From positions 1 through 22,155 of the forward strand of contig CAYQQJ010000044.1 in assembly GCA_964419935.1 (NCBI GenBank): 22,155 bases of DNA, in the 5' to 3' direction. Source of the stretch: CAYQQJ01 sp964419935. GTDB taxonomy: Bacteria; Pseudomonadota; Gammaproteobacteria; Pseudomonadales; Cellvibrionaceae. Position numbers and translations under genes: made by a program. Each line of letters opens with the position of its first letter. The stretch's first letter is position 1. The notes beneath the pieces are model-generated. The model was not told where the DNA came from, searched no databases, and saw only the letters and a list, made by a program, of their open reading frames with translations. Of this stretch, positions 7,481 through 14,979 are shown one piece after another.

Positions 7481-7853
7481 TGTTCCCGCCCTCGCTCCGG
7501 CCATCGCTTTTTACAGCGCTGCGCTGGGGCTATCCCACGTTCGCACTCTCGATGATGATGTGGCTGAACTCGCCGGTGCCTCCACGAGGCTCTATCTGTT
7601 ACAGAAGAGCGCTGGATCACTAGCGACAAAGGCCCATAGCTCGCAGCGCGACTTTTCCAGACATTGGACGCCGGTACATATGGATTTTGTTGTGTCCGAT
7701 ATCGAGGCTGCCACCCACCGCGCGCTTGCTGCCGGTGCTATCCGTGAAAGTGAGTGTGTGCAATGGCGAGGCTCCAGATGCATCTCCTTCGCGGACCCTT
7801 TCGGTCACGGATTTTGCCTGATCGAATTCGAGGGAGAGACTTATGATGATTAG
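7455..7853 (+). CDS. VOC family protein (glyoxalase/bleomycin-resistance/dioxygenase fold)
   Basis: About 132 aa with a paired beta-alpha-beta-beta-beta architecture: LLINIDVPALAPAIAFYSAALGLSHV in the first half, and HMDFVVSDIEAATHRALAAGA then FADPFGHGFCLIEFEG in the second. VOC members are metal-dependent isomerases or dioxygenases, or ligand-binding resistance proteins. Here the second half keeps His and Glu at usual metal-ligand positions, but the first-strand ligand appears to be Asp, so metal binding is uncertain. The gene overlaps the methyltransferase by 26 nt, implying translational coupling and a shared process. Possible starts are GTG 7452, ATG 7455 and ATG 7458, none with a strong ribosome site. 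Its stop codon (7851-7853) is two bases before the first stem of the riboswitch-like leader. Confidence 0.85.
   Translation: MMNLLINIDVPALAPAIAFYSAALGLSHVRTLDDDVAELAGASTRLYLLQKSAGSLATKAHSSQRDFSRHWTPVHMDFVVSDIEAATHRALAAGAIRESECVQWRGSRCISFADPFGHGFCLIEFEGETYDD
7819..7847 (+). promoter_or_regulatory. Candidate promoter inside the 3' end of the VOC gene
   Basis: A TATGAT -10-like hexamer at 7842-7847 has a poor -35 (TGATCG, 7819-7824) at the ideal 17-bp spacing. It would start RNA near 7854, immediately before the P1 stem of the riboswitch-like leader. The position is suggestive, the -35 is weak, and read-through from the upstream operon is an alternative. Confidence 0.35.
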
Positions 7854-7855
7854 CC

Positions 7856-7983
7856 GCCTGCGGGGAGGAGTAGCCCTTGCTCCCGTTGATTCCTGAGGGA
7901 ACTCGTTGACCGGCGGGTGTCAGATAATCGTCTGCTGAGGACGTTGGGGAAAGCAATGCACGGAGCGCAAGATTACCGCAGGC
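7856..7983 (+). promoter_or_regulatory. Candidate yybP-ykoY (Mn2+) riboswitch aptamer
   Basis: The leader of the MFS gene is closed by a perfect 8-bp P1 stem: GCCTGCGG (7856-7863) with CCGCAGGC (7976-7983). Just inside lie the two sequence signatures I recall for yybP-ykoY aptamers, GGAGTAGC (7867-7874) on the 5' side and GCAAGA (7967-7972) on the 3' side. Further in, GCTCC (7879-7883) pairs with GGAGC (7962-7966), TTCC-TGAG-GGAA (7890-7901) makes a short hairpin, and CGTC/GACG (7929-7943) closes another. Known members bind Mn2+ and switch on Mn exporters such as MntP, Alx/TerC or UPF0016. A GC hairpin, CGCGGG/CCCGCG (7986-8006), follows without a T-tract, so control is probably translational. 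An odd point is the three extra bases (GGA) between P1 and the first signature. The fold was made by eye. Confidence 0.6.
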
Positions 7984-8025
7984 ACCGCGGGCTGCATTAA
8001 CCCGCGACCACCACCGGCCAAGGCT

Positions 8026-8032
8026 AAGGAGG
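8026..8032 (+). promoter_or_regulatory. Strong ribosome binding site for an apparent ATC start
   Basis: AAGGAGG, a near-perfect anti-16S match, lies 5 nt before an in-frame ATC at 8038-8040. No ATG, GTG or TTG exists in this frame between the upstream stop (7936-7938) and 8092, which is already inside the first membrane helix. This site therefore decides the start. Confidence 0.7.
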
Positions 8033-8037
8033 TCGTC

Positions 8038-9342
8038 ATCTTCTCTCTACTTCACCCCGTTCGTGCTGTCTTCTGGAGCGTCGCCTTTCTTTTGCTCGGC
8101 AACGGGCTGATGAGTACGCTGCTGACCTTGCGAGGTTCAGCCGAAGGTTTCTCCACCACTATGCTTGGCTTGGTGATGTCCGCCTATTTTGTAGGCTTCG
8201 TCTGCGGAACCTGGATCAGTGGCAGACTGATTCGCCGCATGGGCCATATTCGCACCTTCGCGTTTTGCGCCGCCATTTGCGCCTCCGGCTCTCTGCTCTA
8301 TGTGCTCATCGTGGACCCCTGGTTCTGGCTGGTGCTCCGGCTAATCTACGGCCTGGCCTTCGTCACCTTGATGACCGTGGTTGAAAGCTGGCTCAACAGC
8401 AAAGCCGCCAGTCATGAGCGCGGGCGGGTTTTTGCGTTGTATATGGTGGTCAACCTGGGGGCGATTGCCCTTGCCCAGCAAATTCTGCGCTTGGGTTCGC
8501 CGGAGAGCTTTGCGCTGTTCACCACCACCGCCATATTTATTTGCTGGGCACTTTTACCCATGACCCTGACCAGCCGCAGTCAGCCCAGCATTCCCGAGCG
8601 CCCAAAAAGCAGCCTCAAATCCCTGTTGGGTTTCGCACCGGTTGCGGTGGCTGCCGCGTTTATGTCCGGCTTGGCCATGGGTGCATTCTGGACCATGACA
8701 CCGGTGTACATTACCCGTCTCGGTCTCACTGTTGCCGATGTCAGCATGGTCATGACGGTAACCATAGTCGGCGGTGCCCTGTTGCAGATTCCAATCGGTC
8801 GTTTCTCCGATAAGCACGACCGCCAGAAGGTTTTGACCTGGGTTTGCCTTTTGGCTGCTGTTACCACCCTATTGATGCCGTTGGCGCCCAACAAGTATTG
8901 GTTGATGGGTCTGTTCTTTGCGTTTGGGGGCTTGGCATTTTCGCTGTACCCCCTGGCGGTGGCGCAGCTCATTGACCAGTTGCATCCGGATGAACTGGTC
9001 TCCGGCTCGGCGGATATGCTGGTGCTGCACGGTGCCGGCAGTGCGGTGGCGCCGCTGTTGGTGGGCGTATTCATGAATCTTTTTGGCGTCAACGCATTGC
9101 CCGTCTACATTGCAGCAGTTTTGACTCTTATGGCGGCACATGCCATCTACCGGCGCAACTACGTTTCGCCGCTGGTTTACAACGAATCGGCTCACTTCGA
9201 GCCTTTGGTGCAAACCACACCCGAGGCGCTGAACATGATGTTCGATGACGCCCAGCGGGATCTCTTCGCCGACCCGGAATTTTATGATGAACACGAGCGC
9301 CAGCGCTTGGTGCAGACCCGTATGGCTGCGGAGAACCGATAA
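8038..9342 (+). CDS. MFS transporter (YcaD-like), apparent AUC start
   Basis: Major facilitator superfamily permease of about 434 aa with twelve predicted helices. The N-terminal half shows SAYFVGFVCGTWISGRLIRRMGHIRTF, the usual MFS loop 2-3 signature, and the overall pattern resembles E. coli YcaD. A middle loop is near residue 185-200, and a hydrophilic C-terminal tail of about 55 residues is rich in acidic residues and His. Family substrates are mostly unknown. The start is taken at ATC 8038 because AAGGAGG lies 5 nt upstream and the translation IFSLLHPVRAVFWSVAFLLLGNGL completes the first helix; the first canonical start (TTG 8092) would cut it. A single-base change or sequencing error from ATG is the alternative. 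The Mn2+-riboswitch-like leader suggests metal-related export, which is inference. Confidence 0.82.
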   Translation: MFSLLHPVRAVFWSVAFLLLGNGLMSTLLTLRGSAEGFSTTMLGLVMSAYFVGFVCGTWISGRLIRRMGHIRTFAFCAAICASGSLLYVLIVDPWFWLVLRLIYGLAFVTLMTVVESWLNSKAASHERGRVFALYMVVNLGAIALAQQILRLGSPESFALFTTTAIFICWALLPMTLTSRSQPSIPERPKSSLKSLLGFAPVAVAAAFMSGLAMGAFWTMTPVYITRLGLTVADVSMVMTVTIVGGALLQIPIGRFSDKHDRQKVLTWVCLLAAVTTLLMPLAPNKYWLMGLFFAFGGLAFSLYPLAVAQLIDQLHPDELVSGSADMLVLHGAGSAVAPLLVGVFMNLFGVNALPVYIAAVLTLMAAHAIYRRNYVSPLVYNESAHFEPLVQTTPEALNMMFDDAQRDLFADPEFYDEHERQRLVQTRMAAENR

Positions 9343-9419
9343 TGCTTCTGGTTTGTTTTAATGCGTGGATCGGGCGAGTCAAAAGGGCTTGAGGTTTTAT
9401 TCTGCTGCCGTTGAAATTC

Positions 9420-9433
9420 TTTTCCCTTTTCCC
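9420..9433. repeat. TTTTCCC heptamer repeat, two units
   Basis: Two tandem TTTTCCC units preceded by AATTC. The same heptamer, on the same or opposite strand, forms longer tracts at 19203-19230 and 19454-19474. It lies between the MFS and msrQ genes next to a single REP arm. Confidence 0.7.
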
Positions 9434-9444
9434 TTGTTTAGCCG

Positions 9445-9466
9445 CGTTGCACTCCATCCGGGCTAC
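9445..9466. repeat. Solitary REP arm
   Basis: Matches the right arm of the REP pair at 2907-2926 (CGTTGCACTCCATCCGGGCT, then AC) but has no partner nearby. It lies between the convergent ends of the MFS gene and the msrQ 3' region, a typical REP location. Confidence 0.75.
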
Positions 9467-9488
9467 AACGCGCAACCATGCAACTGGT

Positions 9489-9960
9489 TCAAGGCAGTTT
9501 GAGCAGAAGTTTGCGCCACGGGCGCAACAGCGTTTTATAACGCAACGCCAATAGTAATAATGCAATCGCGAAATAAATTGAGGGTTCAATCCATCCGCTT
9601 TTGACTGACCAGATGTAATGAATGGGCGCGAGAAGTGCGGCCAGATAAATCCAGTTGTGCAGCTTTTTCCATTTCGAACCCATCTTGCGCAGGATGCGGG
9701 GAATTGAAGTGATAGCAAGCGCGGTCAAAATCAGCCAAGCGCTGAATCCGACCAGCAGATAATTCCGTTCCACAATTTCAGCGCCGATCAGCCCCCAGGA
9801 AAATTGCAGATCCAGACTCAGCCATCCGGCAAAATGCAGGCTGGCATATGCGAAGCACCAAAGCCCTAGCGGTCGGCGCAAGCGCATCAGTGGTCCCAGT
9901 TTCAGGTTTTTAACCAGTGGCGTGATACACAGGGTCAACAGCAAGAGGTGGAGCGCACCC
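9489..9960 (-). pseudogene. Duplicated 3' fragment of msrQ
   Basis: This stretch carries the original 3' end of msrQ, including the natural C-terminus TLLRPWRKLLLKLP and stop. A 428-bp tandem duplication with a frameshift has disconnected it from the gene's start. It would encode about the last 150 residues of MsrQ but has no proper start or ribosome site, so it is probably not translated. The sequence is identical to the matching part of the intact copy, so the event is recent or an assembly error. Confidence 0.85.
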
Positions 9961-10388
9961 TTTTATAACGCAACGCCAATAGTAATAATGCAATCGCGAA
10001 ATAAATTGAGGGTTCAATCCATCCGCTTTTGACTGACCAGATGTAATGAATGGGCGCGAGAAGTGCGGCCAGATAAATCCAGTTGTGCAGCTTTTTCCAT
10101 TTCGAACCCATCTTGCGCAGGATGCGGGGAATTGAAGTGATAGCAAGCGCGGTCAAAATCAGCCAAGCGCTGAATCCGACCAGCAGATAATTCCGTTCCA
10201 CAATTTCAGCGCCGATCAGCCCCCAGGAAAATTGCAGATCCAGACTCAGCCATCCGGCAAAATGCAGGCTGGCATATGCGAAGCACCAAAGCCCTAGCGG
10301 TCGGCGCAAGCGCATCAGTGGTCCCAGTTTCAGGTTTTTAACCAGTGGCGTGATACACAGGGTCAACAGCAAGAGGTGGAGCGCACCC
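9533..10388. repeat. Exact 428-bp tandem direct duplication within msrQ
   Basis: Unit 1 is 9533-9960 and unit 2 is 9961-10388. They are identical in every base I compared, with TT microhomology at the junction. The unit length is not a multiple of three, so the downstream copy is read out of frame and msrQ gains a short new tail. The left unit keeps the original gene end. Confidence 0.95.
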
Positions 10389-10537
10389 TTGCCGAGAAAA
10401 TGAATAATGGCTTCGACCGGATCGCCTCCGAGCTGATTGGCAAAGGTGGCGTTCAGCAACCACAACAGGGGCAGCAGCGCGCCCAGGTGCACCAGAATTT
10501 TCAGAGCGGTAGCCGTGCGCGGGGAAATTTTCGGCAT
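9935..10537 (-). CDS. msrQ: MsrQ, haem-binding membrane subunit of the MsrPQ methionine sulfoxide reductase (tail altered by duplication)
   Basis: Inner-membrane b-type haem protein that passes electrons from the quinone pool or flavin to periplasmic MsrP. The 200-aa product has six membrane helices and the family's conserved histidines: His92 (SLHFAGWLSLD), His151 (KLHNWIYLA) and His164 (PIHYIW). The start is ATG 10537, 61 bp after the msrP stop; the ribosome site is weak. The 428-bp tandem duplication changes only the end: after LLALRYK the normal TLLRPWRKLLLKLP (14 residues, still present at 9489-9530) is replaced by RVRSTSCC and a stop. All haem ligands and helices are kept, so function may survive, though the lost basic cytoplasmic tail could affect topology or stability. 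Confidence 0.9.
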   Translation of the reverse strand: MPKISPRTATALKILVHLGALLPLLWLLNATFANQLGGDPVEAIIHFLGKGALHLLLLTLCITPLVKNLKLGPLMRLRRPLGLWCFAYASLHFAGWLSLDLQFSWGLIGAEIVERNYLLVGFSAWLILTALAITSIPRILRKMGSKWKKLHNWIYLAALLAPIHYIWSVKSGWIEPSIYFAIALLLLALRYKRVRSTSCC

Positions 10538-10598
10538 CACAAAGTGTTTGTCTCGATAAATTTGAAATCGGCGGAACTGGCTGCTTGCATTGAGCGCC

Positions 10599-11621
10599 TT
10601 AATACCAGCGCGCCAGATCCATGCCTGCATACAGGTGAGCGACTTCTTCTCCGTAGCCGTTGAATAAAAGTGTCGGCTTGCGCTCGCCCAGGCGGCTCTC
10701 GCCGATGAAACGTTCGCTGGCTTGCGACCAGCGCGGATGATCCACATCGGGATTCACGTTGGCGTAAAAGCCGTATTCATTGGCCGCCATCATCGACCAG
10801 GTGGTGGGGGGCATTTTCTCCACCAACTCCATACGCACAATGGACTTGATTCCCTTGAAGCCATATTTCCACGGGGACATCAGGCGCAGTGGTGCGCCGT
10901 TTTGCGGTGGCAGGGTCTTGCCGTACATGCCCACCACCATCATGGTCAGGGGGTGCATGGCTTCGTCTATGCGCAGCCCTTCCCGGTAGGGGAAGTCGAT
11001 ACCGCCACCAACAAAGCGGGACGCCTGTCCCGGCATTTGCTCCGGATCATAAAGGGTTTGAAATGCCACATATTTGGCTTTGCTGGTGGGCTTGACCGGC
11101 TTGAGCAATTTGTTGAGTTCGATGCCGATCCAGGGAATCACCATGGACCAGGCCTCGACACAGCGCAGGCGGTAGATGCGCTCTTCCAGTTGCGTACTGT
11201 GGATGAGTTCCCAAACATCCACTGTCATCGGTTGCTCCACCTCGCCACCGATTTCGAGGGTCCAGGGTTTGATGTCCAGGTCCTGGCTGTTGTTGGCGGG
11301 GTCGGTTTTGTCGAACCCGAATTCGTAGTAATTGTTGTAGTGGGTTGCCTTGATTTTGGGTGTTACTTCCCAGTCTGGTTTTGGTTGTTGCCGATTGGGC
11401 GCATCCAGCGCAACGGCATCGGGATGCACAGTGGGTTCGTCCGCCTGCCCACCGAACAGGCTGTCGAGCAGCCCCGCACTGGCGGGCACGGCCAAGCCGG
11501 AGGTGCCAGCGGCGACTGAGCTCACACCGATCGCCTTCAGAATGTTGCGGCGCTCGCGGTAGACCGCTTCCGGGGTTGTGTCATTTTCAGTGAGCGCGTT
11601 GGAAGGCTTGATGTGAATCAT
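10599..11621 (-). CDS. msrP: MsrP, periplasmic molybdopterin methionine sulfoxide reductase subunit
   Basis: Catalytic subunit of MsrPQ, which repairs methionine sulfoxide in periplasmic proteins. The 340-aa protein has a twin-arginine signal (RRNILKAIG, 24-32, with Ile where Phe is usual), consistent with folded, cofactor-loaded export by Tat. The sulfite-oxidase-type molybdopterin fold is recognised by LRCVEAWSMVIPWIG, in which Cys154 should ligate Mo. Further conserved parts are FPYREGLRIDEAMHPLTMM, GAPLRLMSPWKYGFKGIKSIV and the C-terminal ERKPTLLFNGYGEEV. It lies directly upstream of msrQ as in other proteobacteria. The start at 11621 has only a weak ribosome site but gives the usual N-terminus MIHIKPSN. 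In E. coli the system answers hypochlorous stress through HprRS; no such regulator is seen here. Confidence 0.94.
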   Translation of the reverse strand: MIHIKPSNALTENDTTPEAVYRERRNILKAIGVSSVAAGTSGLAVPASAGLLDSLFGGQADEPTVHPDAVALDAPNRQQPKPDWEVTPKIKATHYNNYYEFGFDKTDPANNSQDLDIKPWTLEIGGEVEQPMTVDVWELIHSTQLEERIYRLRCVEAWSMVIPWIGIELNKLLKPVKPTSKAKYVAFQTLYDPEQMPGQASRFVGGGIDFPYREGLRIDEAMHPLTMMVVGMYGKTLPPQNGAPLRLMSPWKYGFKGIKSIVRMELVEKMPPTTWSMMAANEYGFYANVNPDVDHPRWSQASERFIGESRLGERKPTLLFNGYGEEVAHLYAGMDLARWY

Positions 11622-11733
11622 GGGAGTCGCCTGATTACCTGGAATAAGTGCATAAACCGGCCGAGGTTGAGCTTAGCGTCTATCCTGCTGCCGAATCAAC
11701 TTAGGCTGAAATCGCAAGCGATGGTTCAAACTA

Positions 11734-13452
11734 TCAACGTTGATTCACTGCCCGCACGGCCGGCTGTTGGCGCAGGGCGTCTATGGCCAGCACCACGCCG
11801 TTGGTCCAGCCAAAGCCATCCTGCAGCGCGTATTCCCCGCCGCCGGCGGAGAGGCTGGTATCGACAACGTTGTATTTTTCCATCATACGCGCGCTGCTCT
11901 CAAACACGCGCCGGTTCAGCGCCACCCAGCGCTCGGCAACTTCATTGCTGAGGCGCTGGTGGCCATAATCACTCAAGCCCTTGATGGCGAGCCACTGCAG
12001 AGGCGCCCAGCCATTGGGGTAATCCCACTGCTCGTCGGTATCCCTGAGGGTAGTGACCAGGCCGCCGGGCATGAGAAATGTCTGTTCCAGTTGCTCGGCA
12101 ACCTTCCGGGCCTGGTCATCCGTGGCAACATGAAAGTACAGCGGGTAAACGGTCGCCAGGGAAATGACCGGCGTGTGGCCATGAGTGATAAGCGAGTAAT
12201 CCCGAAAGGTGCCGCTGTCGGCGCTCCACAGCCAGTGATGAATGGCCGCCCGGCGCGCCTGTGCTTTTTCCGCGAACTGCTGCGCCTTAATGTGCTGGCC
12301 CGCTACCGCGGCGAGCTCGCTGATGACGACTTCGGTGTGGTACAGCAGGCTGTTCAGGTCCGCCGGCACAATCGCGGTAGTGTGAATGCTGGTGAGGTCT
12401 TCACTGTCGGACATCCATCGGCTGCTGAAGTCCCAGCCGGACTCCGCCGCCGCGCGAATGTCCCGATAGAGCTGGGGGCGGGCATCGGGTTCTGTGGCAT
12501 AGCCGGTACGCAAGTCTTCGCGATAGCTCTCGGGCCTTGGCGTATCCAGGTCGTCGTAATAGCGGTTGAGCAGGCTGCCGTCGGCCATGCGCACCACCCG
12601 CCGGTCTTCTTCGCCGGCAGCCAGAGCGGACGCGCCATCCATCCAGAAAGCATATTCCCGTTCCAGCTGCGGCAAATAGCGTAGGGCCGCGCGGTCGCCT
12701 TTTTGTTCTCGCAACAGCGTTACCATGGCCGCAAAAAAAGGTGGCTGGGAGCGGCTGAGGTAATAAACGCGATTGCCGTTGGGAATGTGGCCCACTTCAT
12801 CAATCAGCCAGGCGAAATTGTTGAGCATGTCCACCAGCAAGTCATCCCTGCCGCTGGCGGCCAGACCGCGCATGGTGAAGTAGCTGTCCCAGTAGTAGAT
12901 TTCGCGAAAGCGGCCGCCGGGGACGATGTAAGGGTGGGGCAAGGGGATCAGCGTTGACAGACCGGCTTTTTCGTCCGCCTGGCGCGTCAGGTAACTCCAG
13001 TGTTGGCGCAGGTGCGCCTCCATACTCAGCTGGGAGTCCAGCTGGAACTCATCTATATGAACCGAGGGCGCATCGAAGTGCTCGGCGACAAACTCATGCA
13101 GATCGAAGTCCGGCGCATCTTTGGTTTGCCGGTAGTGAGCGAGAATCGTGTCCAGATCGTATTTGGGGCGACTGTCGACAAAGGTTTTGCCGTCGCTGAA
13201 GACCCTCTGCAGCTGAACGGCTTCGAACAAACCGCCCAGTTGGCGCGCCGGGCGATAGTAGCAGTCGGGTTGTATTTGGGTGCAGTGCGCTTGGCTTGAA
13301 GTCATAGGTTGGCGGGTCTCCTCGGACTGACAGGCTCCCAGCAGCATCAGTGACACTGACAACAGAATGGGCCGCAGTGTGGCAGGCAACCGCTGCCACC
13401 GTTTGAGAATCGGCATCCTTTGAGCATAGTTGGGGATTCGGGAATGATCCAT
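11734..13452 (-). CDS. treA: Lipoprotein trehalase, GH37
   Basis: Hydrolyses alpha,alpha-trehalose to two glucose. Both GH37 signatures are present: PGGRFREIYYWDSYF (178-192) and QWDYPNGWAP (475-484), plus the conserved C-terminal GGGGEY-like segment (AGGGEYALQDGFGWTNGV). The N-terminus ends in a lipobox (LLGAC, Cys41) followed by QSEE, so this copy is probably a membrane-anchored periplasmic lipoprotein, unlike soluble E. coli TreA. The start at 13452 follows GGGAGAG by 5 nt. A later ATG (13416) would give a more typical lipoprotein signal but has no spaced ribosome site. 572 aa is near the family norm. It lies between msrP and the M48 protease on the same strand with gaps of about 90-110 bp. 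No trehalose uptake genes are nearby, so a stand-alone scavenging role is inferred. Confidence 0.93.
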   Translation of the reverse strand: MDHSRIPNYAQRMPILKRWQRLPATLRPILLSVSLMLLGACQSEETRQPMTSSQAHCTQIQPDCYYRPARQLGGLFEAVQLQRVFSDGKTFVDSRPKYDLDTILAHYRQTKDAPDFDLHEFVAEHFDAPSVHIDEFQLDSQLSMEAHLRQHWSYLTRQADEKAGLSTLIPLPHPYIVPGGRFREIYYWDSYFTMRGLAASGRDDLLVDMLNNFAWLIDEVGHIPNGNRVYYLSRSQPPFFAAMVTLLREQKGDRAALRYLPQLEREYAFWMDGASALAAGEEDRRVVRMADGSLLNRYYDDLDTPRPESYREDLRTGYATEPDARPQLYRDIRAAAESGWDFSSRWMSDSEDLTSIHTTAIVPADLNSLLYHTEVVISELAAVAGQHIKAQQFAEKAQARRAAIHHWLWSADSGTFRDYSLITHGHTPVISLATVYPLYFHVATDDQARKVAEQLEQTFLMPGGLVTTLRDTDEQWDYPNGWAPLQWLAIKGLSDYGHQRLSNEVAERWVALNRRVFESSARMMEKYNVVDTSLSAGGGEYALQDGFGWTNGVVLAIDALRQQPAVRAVNQR

Positions 13453-13542
13453 GAGTCTCTCCCACCGCTGCCACTTTTCCCGCCCCAGCAAGTATGGCGG
13501 CCAACACAGTTACGCTATCCGGTGCAGACGCTCGGCCGCTAG

Positions 13543-14832
13543 CTACCGAGCCTGCTGGGCCGGCGGCGGTGCGAGCTTGGCGAGATATTGCTGAGCTGCC
13601 TGGCCGATTTCCCCGCCCCCCTGCGCGGCATAGCGAAAGTATTCGACAGCGGCGTTTTGATCGCCACTGCGCAGTTCCAGTTCGCCGAGATGGAACACGC
13701 CAATTTGGGTGGGCAACAGTTTGATGCTCTGTTCGAGGTGTTGCTGGGCGGTATCGAGGTCGCCGAGCTTCTTCTGAATCAGACCCTGACCAAGATGTCC
13801 CATGAAGTATTCGGGGTTTTTACGGGTTGCCAGCTTGAAGGCTTCCAGGGCCTCCTTGTCCTGTTTCTCGGTCAGCAGTATCTGCCCTTTGGTGTTGTAA
13901 AACAGCGCTTCATTCGGTTGCAGTGAAATGGCCTTGTTGATTTGTTTGAGTGCCTGGTCCGCCTTGCCCTCGCGCATCGCAAGCTCCGCGTTGACCTGGG
14001 CTTCATAGGCTTCCTCGTCTTCCTTTATCTGGGCGATGGCTTTTTGATAGGCCTGCTTGTTGCGCACGCCTGTAGTGCCGTATTTCTGAACCAGCTCACG
14101 GTTAAGTTCCACCCGCTGTTGCGATGGCGGGTGGGATGCAAACAGTGCCTCCATCCAACCGGCTTGCTGGCCGTCAGCCAGGCGCACAAACGTTTCCTGC
14201 AACTCCACTGCGCCCTGAGGGTTGTAACCCGCCTCCACCATATACTGCACGCCGTATTTGTCAGCCTCCAGCTCGTGCTCGCGGCCGTGGCGAGCCTGCC
14301 AGGCACCTGCGCCGAACTGGGCACCCAGCCCGATCAATTGCCCATAGTCGGAATCCCGCGCGGCTATACCCGCTACCTGTGCGCCCAAGCCGAGTAACGT
14401 CGACTGGGTCATGGCCTGAGCCGTATGGCGGGCGGCGGCGTGAACAATTTCGTGACCCAGTACCGCAGCCAGCTGGGATTCGTCTTCAAGCAGTACCAGT
14501 AAGCCGCGGTTGATGGCGATCTTGCCGCCGGGCAGCGCCCAGGCATTGGGCACGGAATTGTTCAGTACCACAAATTCGTAGGGCAATTCCTTGCGGTCAC
14601 TGACCTGCGCCAGCTTTTGGCCCACCTGGTTAACGTAGAGGTTAACCTCCGGATCCACCTGATAGCGGCCGCCTTGCTGTTGCTGATAGGGACCATAGTT
14701 TTGCTCCCCGACGGCGACCTCCTGCGCGGGCGACATGAGTGATAGCTCGCGGTCTCCAGTTACCGGGTTAACACTGCAGGCACCGGTGGCCAAGGCGGTA
14801 GTGATTACCAAAAGTCGAATGAACAGGCGCAT
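13543..14832 (-). CDS. M48 family metalloprotease with TPR domain (BepA/YfgC-like lipoprotein)
   Basis: Periplasmic zinc metalloprotease and chaperone-like protein of 429 aa. The zinc site is visible: HEIVH (127-131) and the third-ligand motif HELEAD (Glu187, with Asp191). The N-terminal signal ends in LATGAC (lipobox Cys19), so it should be a lipoprotein; E. coli BepA instead has an ordinary signal peptide. The protease domain (about 35-265) is followed by tetratricopeptide repeats (about 280-415), the same order as BepA, which assists LptD and BamA assembly and degrades stalled outer-membrane proteins. It is a little shorter than BepA. AAGGAG lies 10 nt before the ATG at 14832. It is divergent from the DUF4265-like gene. 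The role is inferred from domain architecture. Confidence 0.9.
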   Translation of the reverse strand: MRLFIRLLVITTALATGACSVNPVTGDRELSLMSPAQEVAVGEQNYGPYQQQQGGRYQVDPEVNLYVNQVGQKLAQVSDRKELPYEFVVLNNSVPNAWALPGGKIAINRGLLVLLEDESQLAAVLGHEIVHAAARHTAQAMTQSTLLGLGAQVAGIAARDSDYGQLIGLGAQFGAGAWQARHGREHELEADKYGVQYMVEAGYNPQGAVELQETFVRLADGQQAGWMEALFASHPPSQQRVELNRELVQKYGTTGVRNKQAYQKAIAQIKEDEEAYEAQVNAELAMREGKADQALKQINKAISLQPNEALFYNTKGQILLTEKQDKEALEAFKLATRKNPEYFMGHLGQGLIQKKLGDLDTAQQHLEQSIKLLPTQIGVFHLGELELRSGDQNAAVEYFRYAAQGGGEIGQAAQQYLAKLAPPPAQQAR

Positions 14833-14907
14833 TATCGGGTTCTCCTTGATTTGGCGGCAGCGCTCAGCCAGTTGATGTCCTTTTTAGCCTGACAGCCTGC
14901 TGGACAA

Positions 14908-14936
14908 TTCAATGGTCTGACGCAGTAGTCTACAAT
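14908..14936 (+). promoter_or_regulatory. Candidate sigma-70 promoter for the DUF4265-like gene
   Basis: TACAAT (14931-14936) with a weak TTCAAT (14908-14913) at 17-bp spacing would start RNA near 14943, about 37 nt before the ATG at 14980. If correct it rules out the upstream ATG at 14935. Confidence 0.4.
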
Positions 14937-14979
14937 GGTTCTTTTTTCCGACATCTGTTGTTCTGACAAGCTGAATCTT

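Noticed and set aside
7856..7983. Cobalamin riboswitch
   Set aside because: No B12-box or GCCACTG element; the GGAGTAGC/GCAAGA signatures fit yybP-ykoY better.
7939..8037. Upstream extension of the MFS gene using ATT codons at 7972 or 7996
   Set aside because: Would translate through the riboswitch-like stem, lacks ribosome sites, and encodes Pro/Arg-rich sequence unlike the family.
10722..11519. Long open frame on the plus strand (265 codons)
   Set aside because: Antisense to msrP, which has a Tat signal, Mo-Cys motif and full-length homology; no ribosome site and unnatural composition.
11740..12684. Long open frame on the plus strand (314 codons)
   Set aside because: Antisense to the trehalase gene with both GH37 signatures; a shadow caused by GC-biased third positions.
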